64,000 nt of DNA from Paralvinella palmiformis (lineage: Eukaryota > Annelida > Polychaeta > Terebellida > Alvinellidae): positions 912,501 to 976,500 of the forward strand of contig JAODUP010000184.1 of the NCBI GenBank assembly GCA_025642065.1, written 5' to 3'. Both the position numbers and the translations under genes were made by a program. Below are positions 12,505 to 22,403 of the stretch, in pieces. The notes under the pieces were generated by a model. That model saw nothing but the letters and a program-made list of their open reading frames with translations, ran no database searches and was not told where the DNA came from. Numbering within the stretch: position 1 is the stretch's first letter; every line of letters starts with the position of its first letter.

Positions 12505-12863
12505 AGTGTGTGTGTGTGTGTTTGTGTGTCTGTGTGTATACTTAGCATGCCCTATAACCAGTCTCTATTTACCTACGTCCAGGACAAGTCGGTCTGGTGA
12601 AGCAGGACGCGGTAACCACGGCAACAAGTACGTCGAGCATCGTCTGGATGACGTCACTGACGGTCATTATCTTCGTCGTAATGGCTGTGAACTTTCGCCG
12701 ATGGCGAGCCGACTACTGTACGCGTAAACGGGAACCGGAAGATACGATTAGCGTCACCGAGAGTACAATCTCGTACGGCAGCAGTATGACGTCATCGCGT
12801 ACGGCCGATAACTACGCCTTAGATACGAACGAGATATCAATGTCAAGATCTAAGAGAATATAG
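5888..12863 (+). CDS. collagen-EGF type I membrane protein (9 coding exons)
   Basis: Coding exons: 5888-5960, 7012-7310, 8043-8261, 9231-9453, 10101-10322, 10801-10923, 11719-11841, 12297-12401, 12583-12863. The sum is 1668 nt, i.e. 555 residues plus stop. Order of parts: signal peptide (1 to ~21), an unrecognised ectodomain (~25-271), a collagen block of about 21 uninterrupted Gly-X-Y triplets (~275-338), two complete and one shortened EGF modules (~346-462), a transmembrane helix (~482-500) and a Ser/Thr-rich cytoplasmic tail to 555. The phases close exactly with GT/AG borders, and from exon 4 on every junction is phase 1, as expected for shuffled extracellular modules. Expected role, by inference only: a trimeric cell-surface adhesion or matrix receptor. 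I do not recognise the N-terminal domain. The exon 2/3 and exon 8 borders are the least certain. Confidence 0.8.
6015..6588. repeat. ~100-bp direct duplication in intron 1
   Basis: The block at 6015-6120 recurs nearly unchanged at 6493-6588. Both start AGAGCTTTAAGCTTTTG, contain a (CAT)n run of different length and end in TATTTATTCG. Between them, at about 6427-6465, sits a tRNA-like A-box head (CCGTGGCCGAATCGATAGAG) without a clear B-box. Confidence 0.8.
6610..6745 (+). mobile_element. SINE family C, 3' fragment
   Basis: It matches the 3' halves of the copies at 48420 and 54885 through CCCCGTGGTGAAGCTGTAAA and AGACCATATGAGTCTCCCTC, and ends in ATT-rich repeats. The tRNA head is missing. Confidence 0.7.
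6824..6982. repeat. two (AT)n tracts
   Basis: Tracts at 6824-6874 and 6929-6982, each preceded by ACATTTGCA. They lie in intron 1 just upstream of the exon 2 acceptor. Confidence 0.95.
7012..7310 (+). CDS. collagen-EGF gene, exon 2 (ectodomain)
   Basis: The acceptor is TTTTTCTGCAG, entered in phase 1. It encodes ~100 residues rich in beta-strand patterns ([40 protein letters not shown]) with no cysteine. The donor is ambiguous: GAG|GTCGGT at 7310 (phase 0) or G|GTATGA at 7314 (phase 1). Each has an in-frame partner acceptor in exon 3 (8042 or 8070). Confidence 0.75.
7498..7615. repeat. (CT)n-(AT)n-(GT)n compound microsatellite
   Basis: Three simple repeats in series inside intron 2. Long ORFs on both strands here are artefacts. 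Confidence 0.95.
7783..8040 (-). mobile_element. SINE family B body abutting exon 3
   Basis: It shares blocks with the copies at 18197 and 57776: CCTGAGGGTGGTCATTCC, GTGTTTTA, CAGCGCCATC, CCACCCACGATG and GAATTAATCCC. It also has an internal ~60-base tandem repeat (GAAATATGGAACCTA twice). The similarity runs up to, and perhaps past, the exon 3 acceptor. Confidence 0.75.
8043..8261 (+). CDS. collagen-EGF gene, exon 3 (ectodomain)
   Basis: The acceptor is TTCCTTTGTAG. It encodes 73 residues with two cysteines and motifs such as [19 protein letters not shown]. The donor ATC|GTAAAC at 8262 keeps phase 0 into exon 4. If that donor were skipped, translation would run on 18 codons to TAA at 8313-8315, predicting a short secreted form. 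Confidence 0.7.
8739..8973. repeat. (AT)n and (AC)n microsatellites in intron 3
   Basis: (AT)n at 8739-8789 and (AC)n with GC interruptions at about 8911-8973. Confidence 0.95.
9231..9453 (+). CDS. collagen-EGF gene, exon 4 (ectodomain)
   Basis: The acceptor is CTCCACGCAG, phase 0. It encodes 74 residues (for example [19 protein letters not shown]) and completes the unrecognised N-terminal ectodomain. The donor is CAC|GTACGT at 9454, phase 1. Confidence 0.8.
10101..10322 (+). CDS. collagen-EGF gene, exon 5 (collagen repeat)
   Basis: The acceptor is CCGCGAACAG. It encodes about 21 consecutive Gly-X-Y triplets ([19 protein letters not shown] and so on, then [13 protein letters not shown]), with a charged centre [14 protein letters not shown] suited to trimer registration. 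The donor is G|GTAGGT, phase 1. The whole collagen block lies in one exon. Confidence 0.92.
10801..10923 (+). CDS. collagen-EGF gene, exon 6 (calcium-binding EGF 1)
   Basis: A 123-nt symmetrical phase 1-1 exon. It begins DVDEC and has six cysteines in EGF spacing, with [16 protein letters not shown]. The DxDEC start and the N/GSFxC motif mark a calcium-binding EGF module. Confidence 0.92.
   Translation, partial: TWTSVPQMYTTVNRDASIRWAASGVSVIRVTSCKPTVEHA
11490..11655 (-). repeat. hairpin repeat copy 2 with (AT)n
   Basis: The block at about 11529-11655 is related to 2862-2961, but its first half is inverted relative to that copy. It is bracketed by (AT)n tracts at 11490-11530 and 11593-11625. 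It sits in intron 6, just before exon 7. Confidence 0.7.
11719..11841 (+). CDS. collagen-EGF gene, exon 7 (calcium-binding EGF 2)
   Basis: A 123-nt phase 1-1 exon that begins DIDEC and has six cysteines with [14 protein letters not shown]. The donor is G|GTAAGT. Same length and phase as exon 6, pointing to exon duplication. Confidence 0.92.
12297..12401 (+). CDS. collagen-EGF gene, exon 8 (shortened EGF 3)
   Basis: The acceptor is TATTTCCAG. It begins DFDEC and has only four cysteines, ending GGFTC and then [10 protein letters not shown], so the third EGF lacks its last disulfide loop. The chosen donor CAA|GTTGGT at 12402 is weak but is the only nearby one that enters exon 9 in frame. The stronger-looking GTATCG at 12369 would create a stop codon at the junction. 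Confidence 0.6.
12472..12533. repeat. (AT)n-(GT)n microsatellite in intron 8
   Basis: AT run at 12472-12495 followed by an imperfect GT run, in the short intron between exons 8 and 9. Confidence 0.9.
12583..12863 (+). CDS. collagen-EGF gene, exon 9 (transmembrane and tail)
   Basis: The acceptor is TACGTCCAG, phase 1. It encodes a transmembrane helix ([20 protein letters not shown]), a basic stop-transfer ([12 protein letters not shown]) and a ~45-residue tail rich in Ser, Thr and Asp, ending RSKRI and TAG. I saw no AATAAA close downstream. Confidence 0.85.
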
Positions 12864-12894
12864 ATAGAAACAGGATAGATAAATATAGCATTTA

Positions 12895-12896
<2 letters not shown>

Positions 12897-12957
<61 letters not shown>

Positions 12958-13213
12958 TTACAACAATTGTCATAAAATATTTTTAATTTAAAAGCATTAA
13001 TTTGATGTACATTTTCACGCCATTATATATATATATATATATATATATATAATGTACTCTATCAAATTCACGAGGCTAGCTTGAATTGTTGCAATTAGTT
13101 GATTATGTACATCATGATGACTTGTAGTAATTGTGCAGGGATAACGGAAAACTTCGTGACAAAGACACGTTTATATATGTAAGCGTCTTCGAGTTAAGCG
13201 CCCTTTGCTTTTG

Positions 13214-13267
<54 letters not shown>
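12897..13267. repeat. three (AT)n tracts
   Basis: At 12897-12952, 13024-13051 and 13218-13267, directly 3' of the collagen-EGF gene. No coding capacity. Confidence 0.95.
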
Positions 13268-13271
<4 letters not shown>

Positions 13272-13399
13272 CTTATTAGATTTGTGACTAGATCATTTAT
13301 GCAATGAAGTGTCTAGTTTAGGAACTAGAGCGATTAAGGAATCAACTATACGTATGCGTCTTTTTCAATAGTTATTATTATTCTTTTTTATTACAAATA

Positions 13400-13516
13400 T
13401 TAAGCACGGTTTATACAGAGATATTCGTCTATGTCCATATTATGCTCTTTACGGCATCGCTTCACTGCCATTTTAAACATCTCAGGCGCGGGCAGTTCGA
13501 TAAGAACGCCCTCCAT
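13400..13516 (-). CDS. possible 38-codon small ORF
   Basis: The ATG lies about 25 bases downstream of a TATA-like ACTATATAC. Two inverted CCAAT boxes (ATTGG) lie near 13529 and 13557. The frame ends in TAA, and AATAAA follows within 15 bases (13387-13392). The peptide is charged and helix-like (EMFKMAVKRCRKEHNMDIDE). I do not recognise it. It could also be the last exon of a spliced gene, or chance. Confidence 0.25.
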   Translation of the reverse strand: MEGVLIELPAPEMFKMAVKRCRKEHNMDIDEYLCINRA

Positions 13517-13769
13517 AACTTATGGCAGCCAATCGCTGTTCGCTGTATATAGTTATCCAATCAGTGTGCGCCAGCTTGCATATCATTGACCTAGATACAT
13601 TACATCCGCTCGAAGCTACCTCGTTGACGAAGCGCATTATATCAGCTAATGATTTGTCGCTTAAGATGATGTGTTTTATCGAGTGTACCGAATGTTTAGA
13701 AGAAAGGCACAAGAAAGGCTTCATTTATTGGATATATCAATGAACTAGATCTGTACGCTACGATGCAAT

Positions 13770-13772
<3 letters not shown>

Positions 13773-13814
<42 letters not shown>
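13773..13814. repeat. (AT)n microsatellite
   Basis: Uninterrupted AT run. I see no gene between here and the SINE at 14783. Confidence 0.95.
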
Positions 13815-13817
<3 letters not shown>

Positions 13818-14782
13818 GTCCCACTGTGGGTAAGCACGTGGCAAGTTATTGGTGCTACAACAGATATAAAACAAAACTACTTAATATGGTAATTCTACCC
13901 ACACTCACACAGACACACACACACGCCCTCGCGCGTGCACACATCCACCACGTGAACAATTCTGCACATTATGATCACACCTAAGCAACACAATTATATA
14001 TGTTGTCCTGGCATCTTCCTCTCGGTGCACTGAACACTTCCGTTAGTATTTTATTCGTCAAATAACGAAACTTGTATAAAGTTATTTTATATAGTGCTCT
14101 CTGTGTGTTTGTTATGTGTTCCGCTTAAACCGTGTTGTACTCGTGTTTTCTGACCAGGCATATGGCTAGTCCGAACCGTGAAACATTCACAACCTCGTGG
14201 ACTCTTGGGGAATGTTTACAATCATGGGAATTGTCTCTCCAAAGTTTGTGATCGTAAAAATTGCAATCATGCAACTATCATGCGACGATTGAATTACACG
14301 TAGCTAGCAAAAATATGCCTCAAATCAAATAAGAATTACCTTTTCGTATAATGCACGGCATACTTAAAATTAAAAACAGGTTTAAAAAGAAAGTGGTCGG
14401 GGTAATTAAGGCCATCGGTTAGTTGCAGTAACAGCCGTTAACGAGTTAATTAACAGGTAAACAAGACCGGAATGACGAGTTGTCATCTCCGTAAGGTAGA
14501 GTGAAATTAGAGACGGATATAAATCGCTCCCAGCCGTAATACGTTCAGACAAACGGTTACTTGATGTTTGAGAAAGGTTTCTGGCAATTACGTAAGCGAC
14601 CAGTGAAGTAATTCCCCCTCATTGACAACCATCCACCTTCTTCATTCATCATCATCATCATCAGGAAATACAAATATACAAACCTCACGTGATATTAATT
14701 TCTTGTTTACAACGGGAAGGTCAGAGATTAATTATCGACTCTAAAATGTTACTACAGCACTCCTGAATGTTTATGCTTGTAG

Positions 14783-14971
14783 GATGGTGATGATTGATGT
14801 TTTACGGCCACGTTTGTACACATGGTAGGCTAAATGGGCCGAGCGACATCCAAAGGTAATGAAGCGAAGTCAAAGATGAAACACCCTTCAGCTATTCCTA
14901 CGCGGAGATTTAAACTGAGGTGGTAGTGATCTGTGGTTCAACTCGCTACCAACTAGACCACGGAGGCGTCC
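14783..14971 (-). mobile_element. SINE family A
   Basis: A minus-strand copy with a decayed tRNA head (GGTCTAGTTGGTAGCGAG) at 14930-14971. The body contains the family signature for CATTTAGCCTACCATGTG and the GTGGCCGTAAAACATCAATC tail block, ending in ATC triplets. Confidence 0.85.
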
Positions 14972-15348
14972 TTTATGATTGTAGGAGAAATGGGGAAGAT
15001 ATATATATTACAGACCAGGGACGGAATGGCGAAAAGCCAAAATGGCATTACCTTTACTAAATCGTACAACGAAGTAGCCATTAGACAGCTGTCCTGCTAT
15101 AAATTAGAAAGTGATTAATGTTTTCTTCTTATTTCCATTATGTCCGTTCGTAGATGAAGCATTTCATAATACGAAAACCTTTCCCAAAACATCATTTTAT
15201 AAACTTATTTAATAAACTTAATGGTGAAATAAAACCCCTGCAAAGCCTAATTTCTACTTCGCACTCCATAATAGGGACGCCAATCCCGAATAACAAAAGG
15301 GAGTTTTACTTCATTTGGCATAAACCAAGTAACAGATAAGGCGGCTCT

Positions 15349-16065
<717 letters not shown>

Positions 16066-17010
16066 CTAAGAAAAACAAAGTTCAATTAGTGCTCACGTAT
16101 TCTCATAATAATCTGCAAGATGATCATTAAGGTTTTGAGGAGATAAATGAAATACATTCCTATTTTAATAAAGAGAAGATACATTATATTTCCACTTTTA
16201 ATGGGAAAACATTAATTTTCTGTTCTTCAATGATAAAATGATTAATTTCTGCAGATTTGAAATGAAATATTTGTATATCCAAGGAATAAAAACACATTGG
16301 GGGATGGCCTGGGATTGGCTAGTGTGGATGCAAAACTAACTTGATGTGACAACTATAGTTCTTGCTGATGATGTTGTTCACAATAATTATTGTAAGATTG
16401 CTATAAAACGGTGTGTGTCAAGTAGATTTTTGTATTTGTGATTGAGGTATATCGGGAACTAGCAATCACGTGAAAAACACTGAAGTTAAAAATGAGAACT
16501 CGAAAGGATGACATTAGTCGGTGATATGAACGATGAGCAGGGCTACACTAAATGCCGTTTATTATCGTGTCTGTGAAGTGTAAAATTGAACAGTTTATAA
16601 TTTATCTGATCGCAAAATTCATTCTAATCCATATCGCATAAAATTACCGCAATACTCCGAAATGAAAACGAGTCAGGGTTAATTTAATATCAATGAGACT
16701 ATTAAAGTGACCGTTCACCTTCATTTCAAAATTTCAGAACTAATACAAATATACTCCACATAAATTATAAATTATGTCAAAATATAAACACGACCGACCA
16801 CATATTAAAAGAGTCCAGTTCAATGTGCTAGTTAATCAATCAATCATTAATGAAATTTTTTTCGGAACTGTGTGAAAAGACATGAAACAAATTATTTATG
16901 TAAAATGTGTCTCATAGCTAGTAGTATACAGTCACAAACCTTGAAATAGAGTCGTGTAGACTGTAACCCGAAGACAATGTTTCATTGTTTAATTTGTTTA
17001 ACAAGATAAT
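16066..17010. other. gene-free stretch
   Basis: AT-rich sequence in which I see no gene and no recognisable element. Confidence 0.4.
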
Positions 17011-17068
17011 ATCAGTATTAAGTTTAAAGGCATACCATAGCTCAGAAAAAAAAAATAATCCGCGCATA

Positions 17069-17460
17069 CTAAGACAGGACAAAATATTCAAGATCATACG
17101 TGTTCACGCTGAACCATTCAACCGATCCGTATGCCCATCGGATTAACAGAGCTAGAAATAATAATTTAATCAGTCGCTGTACTCCCGAATTACGGCCCTT
17201 CAGAATGTAGAAAACGAAACCAGATACGTGTATCAGCGTCTGATGAACGTTATTAGTGTAAAGTTCTGTAGATAAATGATTCCATATTTGTGTCCCGTTT
17301 TTGGTGATGTTACAACAGTCGGAGTTGGAAGGAGTTTGTAGTTTCATTACTGTGCAGTGACTGGTACTATGTTGATGCACAGTTCTAGATGCAGTAAAGA
17401 TGCTGTTTAGTGGAGAGGGTAGTACCTTGTGTAGGAAATTTAGGATATATTTTGACACCT

Positions 17461-17464
<4 letters not shown>
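17069..17464 (-). pseudogene. LINE C-terminal fragment, copy 1
   Basis: A 131-codon frame with the LINE C-terminal pattern: MQVSKYILNFLHKVLPSPLN, FTASRTVHQHSTSH and GTQIWNHLSTELYTN. It differs from the copy 2 protein at only a few residues. An (AT)n run at 17467-17498 interrupts the LINE just upstream. Confidence 0.75.
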
Positions 17465-17500
<36 letters not shown>

Positions 17501-17651
17501 CCAATTTTAATCAGACCTGGGCCAATTACTTTGAAATGTAATATATTATTATTACTATTACTTCTGAGTATCACTATTACTATTACTATTACACTTGATA
17601 TATGAATGTAATATATTACTATTACTATTACATTTTTGTTTATGCTATTAT

Positions 17652-17684
<33 letters not shown>

Positions 17685-17855
17685 TGGTATTGATAGTGCT
17701 GGTAGTTTTATATGTCACTGGGTCACTCTCATCATAAAATAATACAAAACAAAACTTCATTTACATATTACACCAACACCTTTCAGTTGACCTTACCTAG
17801 TTAAACTTAACAACTAGTAAATTCCGAATGGATGAAGAATTTCCATATATGCCTG

Positions 17856-18059
17856 TCATGGCTGAATGAGCATGATTAGCAAGATGGTGTATACAACAAT
17901 ACCAGGTAATATACCAATTGTCCCTTGCATAGTGAAGTTGGAAATAGTCTTGGCTGAACCTGATATGTTTGAACCACAATGTTTACATTTGGCTTTGTAG
18001 TTAGTTGACGTCGTTATTGTAGACATCTCAAAATGACTCATATGTGATACTTTAGCCAT
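17856..18059 (-). pseudogene. BED zinc-finger remnant of hAT transposase
   Basis: A 67-codon frame beginning MAKVSHMSHFEM with CKHCGSNISGSAKTISNF, the CxxC and KTxSN part of a BED finger as found at the N-terminus of hAT transposases. The histidine half is not intact, and a hydrophobic stretch follows. The equivalent in copy 2 (around 20620-20825) is frameshifted. Confidence 0.6.
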
Positions 18060-18196
18060 TGTGATTTATACATTTTATGTGGATGTCTATATTATTGATA
18101 ATATCCTAGATACAGCATAAAATATATTAAAAATCAGATCATGTGTATATCAGATGTAATGCAGTGATAGCAGCTGTAAGGTATGGTGTGGACCTG

Positions 18197-18558
18197 GTTT
18201 TGTTATTCGGGGAGAATCCCCAGGCTGTCGCTTAATCAGCACAGCCTCTATGTTGGAGTGGTTGGGAAACCTCCTCCCCCCACCACTCACAGGGGAGCAG
18301 TACGGAAAGATGGAGCCGAAATACCCTGAGGGTGGTCACTGTCAGAGTGTTTTACGTCCTCAGGGGTTTTTTAACGTCCCCCTTTATTTTAAATAATTCA
18401 GTGGAGACGGCAGCGCCATTTAACGTGGTCATCCACCCACGATGTAGTTAGCCGAGAAATTAATCCTTGGAAAAGTTTCGACCTCTTACGGGGGTTCGAA
18501 CCTGCGACCGTTGGCACCAGGTGCCGGGTGCTTAACCGCTAGGCCACCGGAGCCCACT
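18197..18558 (-). mobile_element. SINE family B, full copy with target duplication
   Basis: Flanked by 11-bp direct repeats GTGTGGACCTG at 18186-18196 and 18559-18569. Copy 2 of the host duplication has the empty site with a single GTGTGGACCTG. The tRNA head reads on the minus strand: GGTGGCCTAGCGGTTAAGC (A-box) and GGTTCGAACCC (B-box). The body shows the family B blocks. Confidence 0.93.
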
Positions 18559-19202
18559 GTGTGGACCTGTAAACTAGGGAGCTTATATATGAACAGTGGC
18601 ACAAGTAATGCCAACATTCACTAATCAGGGTGCCAGATATAGATTCTTAATTGGGGGATAATTGGGAGTACTTAGTCTGTTTCAAATGGAGTGTCTTCTC
18701 AGTTACAGAATCAATAATGAACAATATTATAAATGACAATTTGATTGAGTAGCCAATCAGGTGACAGTGAGATTTGACGGTGCAGTGACATATCTGGCAA
18801 AAGTATTGTGTGTCTGACAAAATGTAATAGTAAAGTAATAGTGGATTACTATTACTTTATCAACTATTACAATTACTATTACTGTGAAAAATGTAATCGT
18901 TACTATTACTATTACAATTACAATTACCCCAGGTCTGATGAGCAAAATAGGTTGCGTCACATTATGACCAGTTTCTTCAAGTGGATATCAAAAGCCGCCC
19001 CCCCCCCAACATTACTCCGTATGTTAGATAAAACAATACACCAGAGAATAATATAAGATTTTAAGATTTGTTTTATTCAGTACGTGTTTCGCTTTGTTTA
19101 TAGAAAGAAAGAAAAAACGAACGACATACTTTCTCCTTATTTCCACAGTAATCTGTTCGGAATTTATGTTTAAAAATATCATCTTGTTTGTTTTTGATAC
19201 AT

Positions 19203-19412
19203 TTATGCTCGGAACCAATCATTGAGATTACGAACTTCCCTATTCATAGGTTTATTTAGATGCGGAATAGTTGGAAATGAATAATATAGAGTGGTATCAT
19301 CTGCAAATAAAATACATTTTACGCAATTTAGAGTGTCAGATAGATCGTTGGTGTGTGTATATGATAAATAAAAGAGGCTCCAGTACAGATCCTTGTGGAA
19401 CGCCACATTCAA
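19203..19412 (-). pseudogene. reverse transcriptase core, copy 1
   Basis: A 69-codon frame with the catalytic FADDTTLYY motif (FADD at 19296-19307). Upstream on the minus strand, in other frames, are [10 protein letters not shown] and CGVPQGSVL, standard reverse-transcriptase blocks. The peptide is identical to copy 2. Confidence 0.85.
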
Positions 19413-19806
19413 TTGTATTTATTTTTGAATTTATGCCTCCATGGTGTTCAAATTGCTTCCTGTCTGTCAAATAACTTCTGAACCAATCCAAAGCTTTCCC
19501 TCTAAATCCATAAAATTCCAGTTTTTTAGTAGTATATTATGATCAATGGTATCAAAAGCCTTGGTCAGGTCCAGAAACACTGCCGTAACTGACTCTTTTT
19601 CATCAAGACAAGTTGCTGTTTTTTTTCTTCTAAATCCATAATGGTTTTATCGAGTATTTAATTAGTTTCAAGATAGAATGATGTGCGTTTGTGCAGTATT
19701 TTCTCTAATATTTTTGACAAAGATGGAAGAAGTGATATCAGCCTATAATTTGTATTAAGTTTAAAGGCATTCCATAGCTCAGAAAAAAAATAATAATCCG
19801 CGCATA

Positions 19807-20198
19807 CTAAGACTGGACAAAATATTCAAGATCATACGTGTTCACGCTAAACCATTCAACCGATCCGTATGCCCATCGGATTAACAGAGCTAGAAATAAT
19901 AATTTAATCAGTCGCTGTACTCCCGAATTACGGCCCTTCAGAATATAGAAAACTAAACCAGATACGTGTATCAGCGTCTGATGAACGTTATTAGTGTAAA
20001 GTTCTGTAGATAAATGATTCCATATTTGTGTCCCGTTTTTGGTGATGTTACAACAGTCGGAGTTGGAAGGAGTTTGTAGTTTCATTACTGTGCAGTGACT
20101 GGTACTATATTGATGCACAGTTCTAGATGCAGTAAAGATGTTGTTTAGTGGAGAGGGTAGTACCTTGTGTAGGAAATTTAGGATATATTTTGACACCT

Positions 20199-20202
<4 letters not shown>
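19807..20202 (-). pseudogene. LINE C-terminal fragment, copy 2
   Basis: A 131-codon frame almost identical to 17069-17464, with KVLPSPLNNIFTASRTVHQY and QIWNHLSTELYTN. Cut off from the reverse transcriptase by the hAT insertion. Confidence 0.75.
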
Positions 20203-20250
<48 letters not shown>

Positions 20251-20261
20251 CCAATTTTAAT

Positions 20262-20422
20262 CAGACCTGGGTCAATTACTTTGAAATGTAATATATTACT
20301 ATTACTTCTGAGTATCGCTATTACTACTATTATTACACTTGATATATGAATGTAATATATTACTATTACTATTGCATTTCTTACTATTACTATTACATTT
20401 TTGTTTATGCTATTATTATTAT

Positions 20423-20458
<36 letters not shown>

Positions 20459-21379
20459 TGGTATTGATAGTGCTGGTAGTTTTATATGTCACTGGGTCAC
20501 TCTCATCATAAAATAATACAAAACAAAACTTCATTTACATATTAAACCAACACTGTTCAGTTGACCTTACCTAGTTAAACTTAACAACTAGTAAATTCCC
20601 AATAGGTGAAGAATTTCCTTATATGCCTGTCATGGCTGAATGAGCATGATTAGCAAGATGGTGTATACAACAATACCAGGTAATACACCAATTGACCCTT
20701 GCATAGTGAAGTTGGAAATAGTGTTGGCTGAACCTGATATGCCTGAACCACAATGTTTACATTTGACTTTGTAGTTAGTTGATGTCGGTATTAGTAGACA
20801 TCTCAAAATGACTCATATGTGATACTTTAGCCATTGTGATTTATACTTTTTTATGTGGATGTCTATATTATTGATAATATCCTAGATACAGCATAAAATA
20901 TATTAAAAATCAGATTATGTGTATATCAGATGTAATGCAGTGATAGCAGCTGTAAGATATGGTGTGGACCTGTAAACTAGGGAGTTGATATATGAACAGT
21001 GGCACAAGTAATGCCAACATTAACTAATAAGGGATGCCAGATATAGATTCTTAATTGGGGGATAATTGGGAGCCTTTGGTAATCAACTTGGATTCGGTTA
21101 AGTACACAGTGTTTAGTCTGTTTCAAATGGAGTGGCTTCTCAGCTACAGAATCAATAATGAACAATATTATAAATGACAATTTGATTGAGCAGCCAATCA
21201 GGTGACAGTGAGATTTGACGGTACAGTGACATATCTGGCAAAAGGTATTGTGTGTCTGACAAAATGTAATAGTAAAGTAATAGTGGATTACTATTACTTT
21301 ATCAACTATTACAATTACTATTACTGTGAAAAATGTAATCGTTTCTATTACTATTACAATTACAATTACCCCAGGTCTG
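20262..21379 (-). mobile_element. non-autonomous hAT-like transposon, copy 2
   Basis: The same element as 17512-18937 without the SINE: CAGACCTGGG at 20262 and CCCAGGTCTG ending at 21379, 1118 bp. The transposase remnant is further decayed. Confidence 0.75.
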
Positions 21380-21646
21380 GTGAGCAAAATAGGTTGCGTC
21401 ACATTATGACCAGTTTCTTCAAGTGGATATCAAAAGCCGCCCCCCCCCCCCAACATTACTCCGTATGTTAGATAAAACAATACACCAGAGAATAATATAA
21501 GATTTTAAGATTTGTTTTATTCAGTACGTGTTTCGCTTTGTTTATAGAAAGAAAGAAAAAACGAACGACATACTTTCTCCTTATTTCCACAGTAATCTGT
21601 TCGGAATTTATGTTTAAAAATATCATCTTGTTTGTTTTTGATACAT

Positions 21647-21856
21647 TTATGCTCGGAACCAATCATTGAGATTACGAACTTCCCTATTCATAGGTTTATT
21701 TAGATGTGGAATAGTTGGAAATGAATAATATAGAGTGGTATCATCTGCAAATAAAATACATTTTACGCAATTTAGAGTGTCAGATAGATCGTTGGTGTGT
21801 GTATATGATAAATAAAAGAGGCTCCAGTACAGATCCTTGTGGAACGCCACATTCAA
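21647..21856 (-). pseudogene. reverse transcriptase core, copy 2
   Basis: A 69-codon frame with CILFADDTTLYY. A further frame at 21468-21662 (NVSKTNKMIFLN, then LKILYYSLVY) continues the domain after a frameshift, and the YLTYGVML motif follows in another frame. Confidence 0.85.
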
Positions 21857-22403
21857 TTGTATTTATTTTTGAATTTATGCCTCCATGGTGTTCAAATTGC
21901 TTCCAGTTTGTCAAATAACTTCTGAACCAATCCAAAGCTTTCCCTCTAAATCCATAAAATTCCAGTTTTTTAGTAGTATATTATGATCAATGGTATCAAA
22001 AGCCTTGGTCAGGTCCAGAAACACTGCCATAACTGACTCTTTTTCATCAAGACAAGTTGCTGTTTTTTTTTTCTAAATCCATAATGGTTTTATCGAGTAT
22101 TTAATTAGTTTCAAGATAGAATGATGTGCGTTTGTGCAGTATTTTCTCTAATATTTTTGACAAAGATGGAAGAAGTGATATCAGCCTATAATTTGAGAAA
22201 TCGTTCTTAGCTTTTGCTTTCTGTATCGGTATAAGTTTTGCAGTTTTTAGTGCATCTGGAAATATTCCCGTCTCCAGTGATTTATTGATTATTTTGCTTA
22301 CTGGTTTGGCGATGAATAGACAAATTAACTTTGAGAATTTTCTACTAAATGATCAAGCCCAGAGCTGTTTTGAGATTTTAGTATTTTGAGAATATCTATT
22401 ATT

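Larger units (their letters stand above)
17512..18937 (-). mobile_element. non-autonomous hAT-like transposon, copy 1
   Basis: Terminal inverted repeats CAGACCTGGG at 17512 and CCCAGGTCTG ending at 18937, followed inside by TTACTA-type subterminal repeats. It interrupts LINE coding sequence: LINE frames resume on both sides. I could not find an 8-bp target duplication, and some LINE sequence seems lost at the site. It includes the SINE at 18197-18558. Confidence 0.75.
17011..19752 (-). repeat. tandem duplicate, copy 1 (with extra SINE)
   Basis: Begins TTTAAAGGCATACCATAGC and ends at ATATCAGCCTATAATTTG, where copy 2 starts. It is longer than copy 2 because of the SINE at 18197-18558, and it lacks a ~37-base segment that copy 2 has near 21075-21115. 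Confidence 0.9.
19753..22195 (-). repeat. tandem duplicate, copy 2
   Basis: The copy contiguous with the 5' part of the LINE. It contains the reverse transcriptase core at 21647-21856 (FADD at 21740-21751), hAT copy 2, an (AT)n tract at 20205-20248 and the LINE C-terminus at 19807-20202. It lacks the SINE of copy 1. Confidence 0.9.

Noticed and set aside
13482..13724. Histone H2B-like minus-strand frame (RFVNEV... LAHTDW)
   Set aside because: Only a few residues in common, and the rest of the histone fold is absent. Treated as chance.
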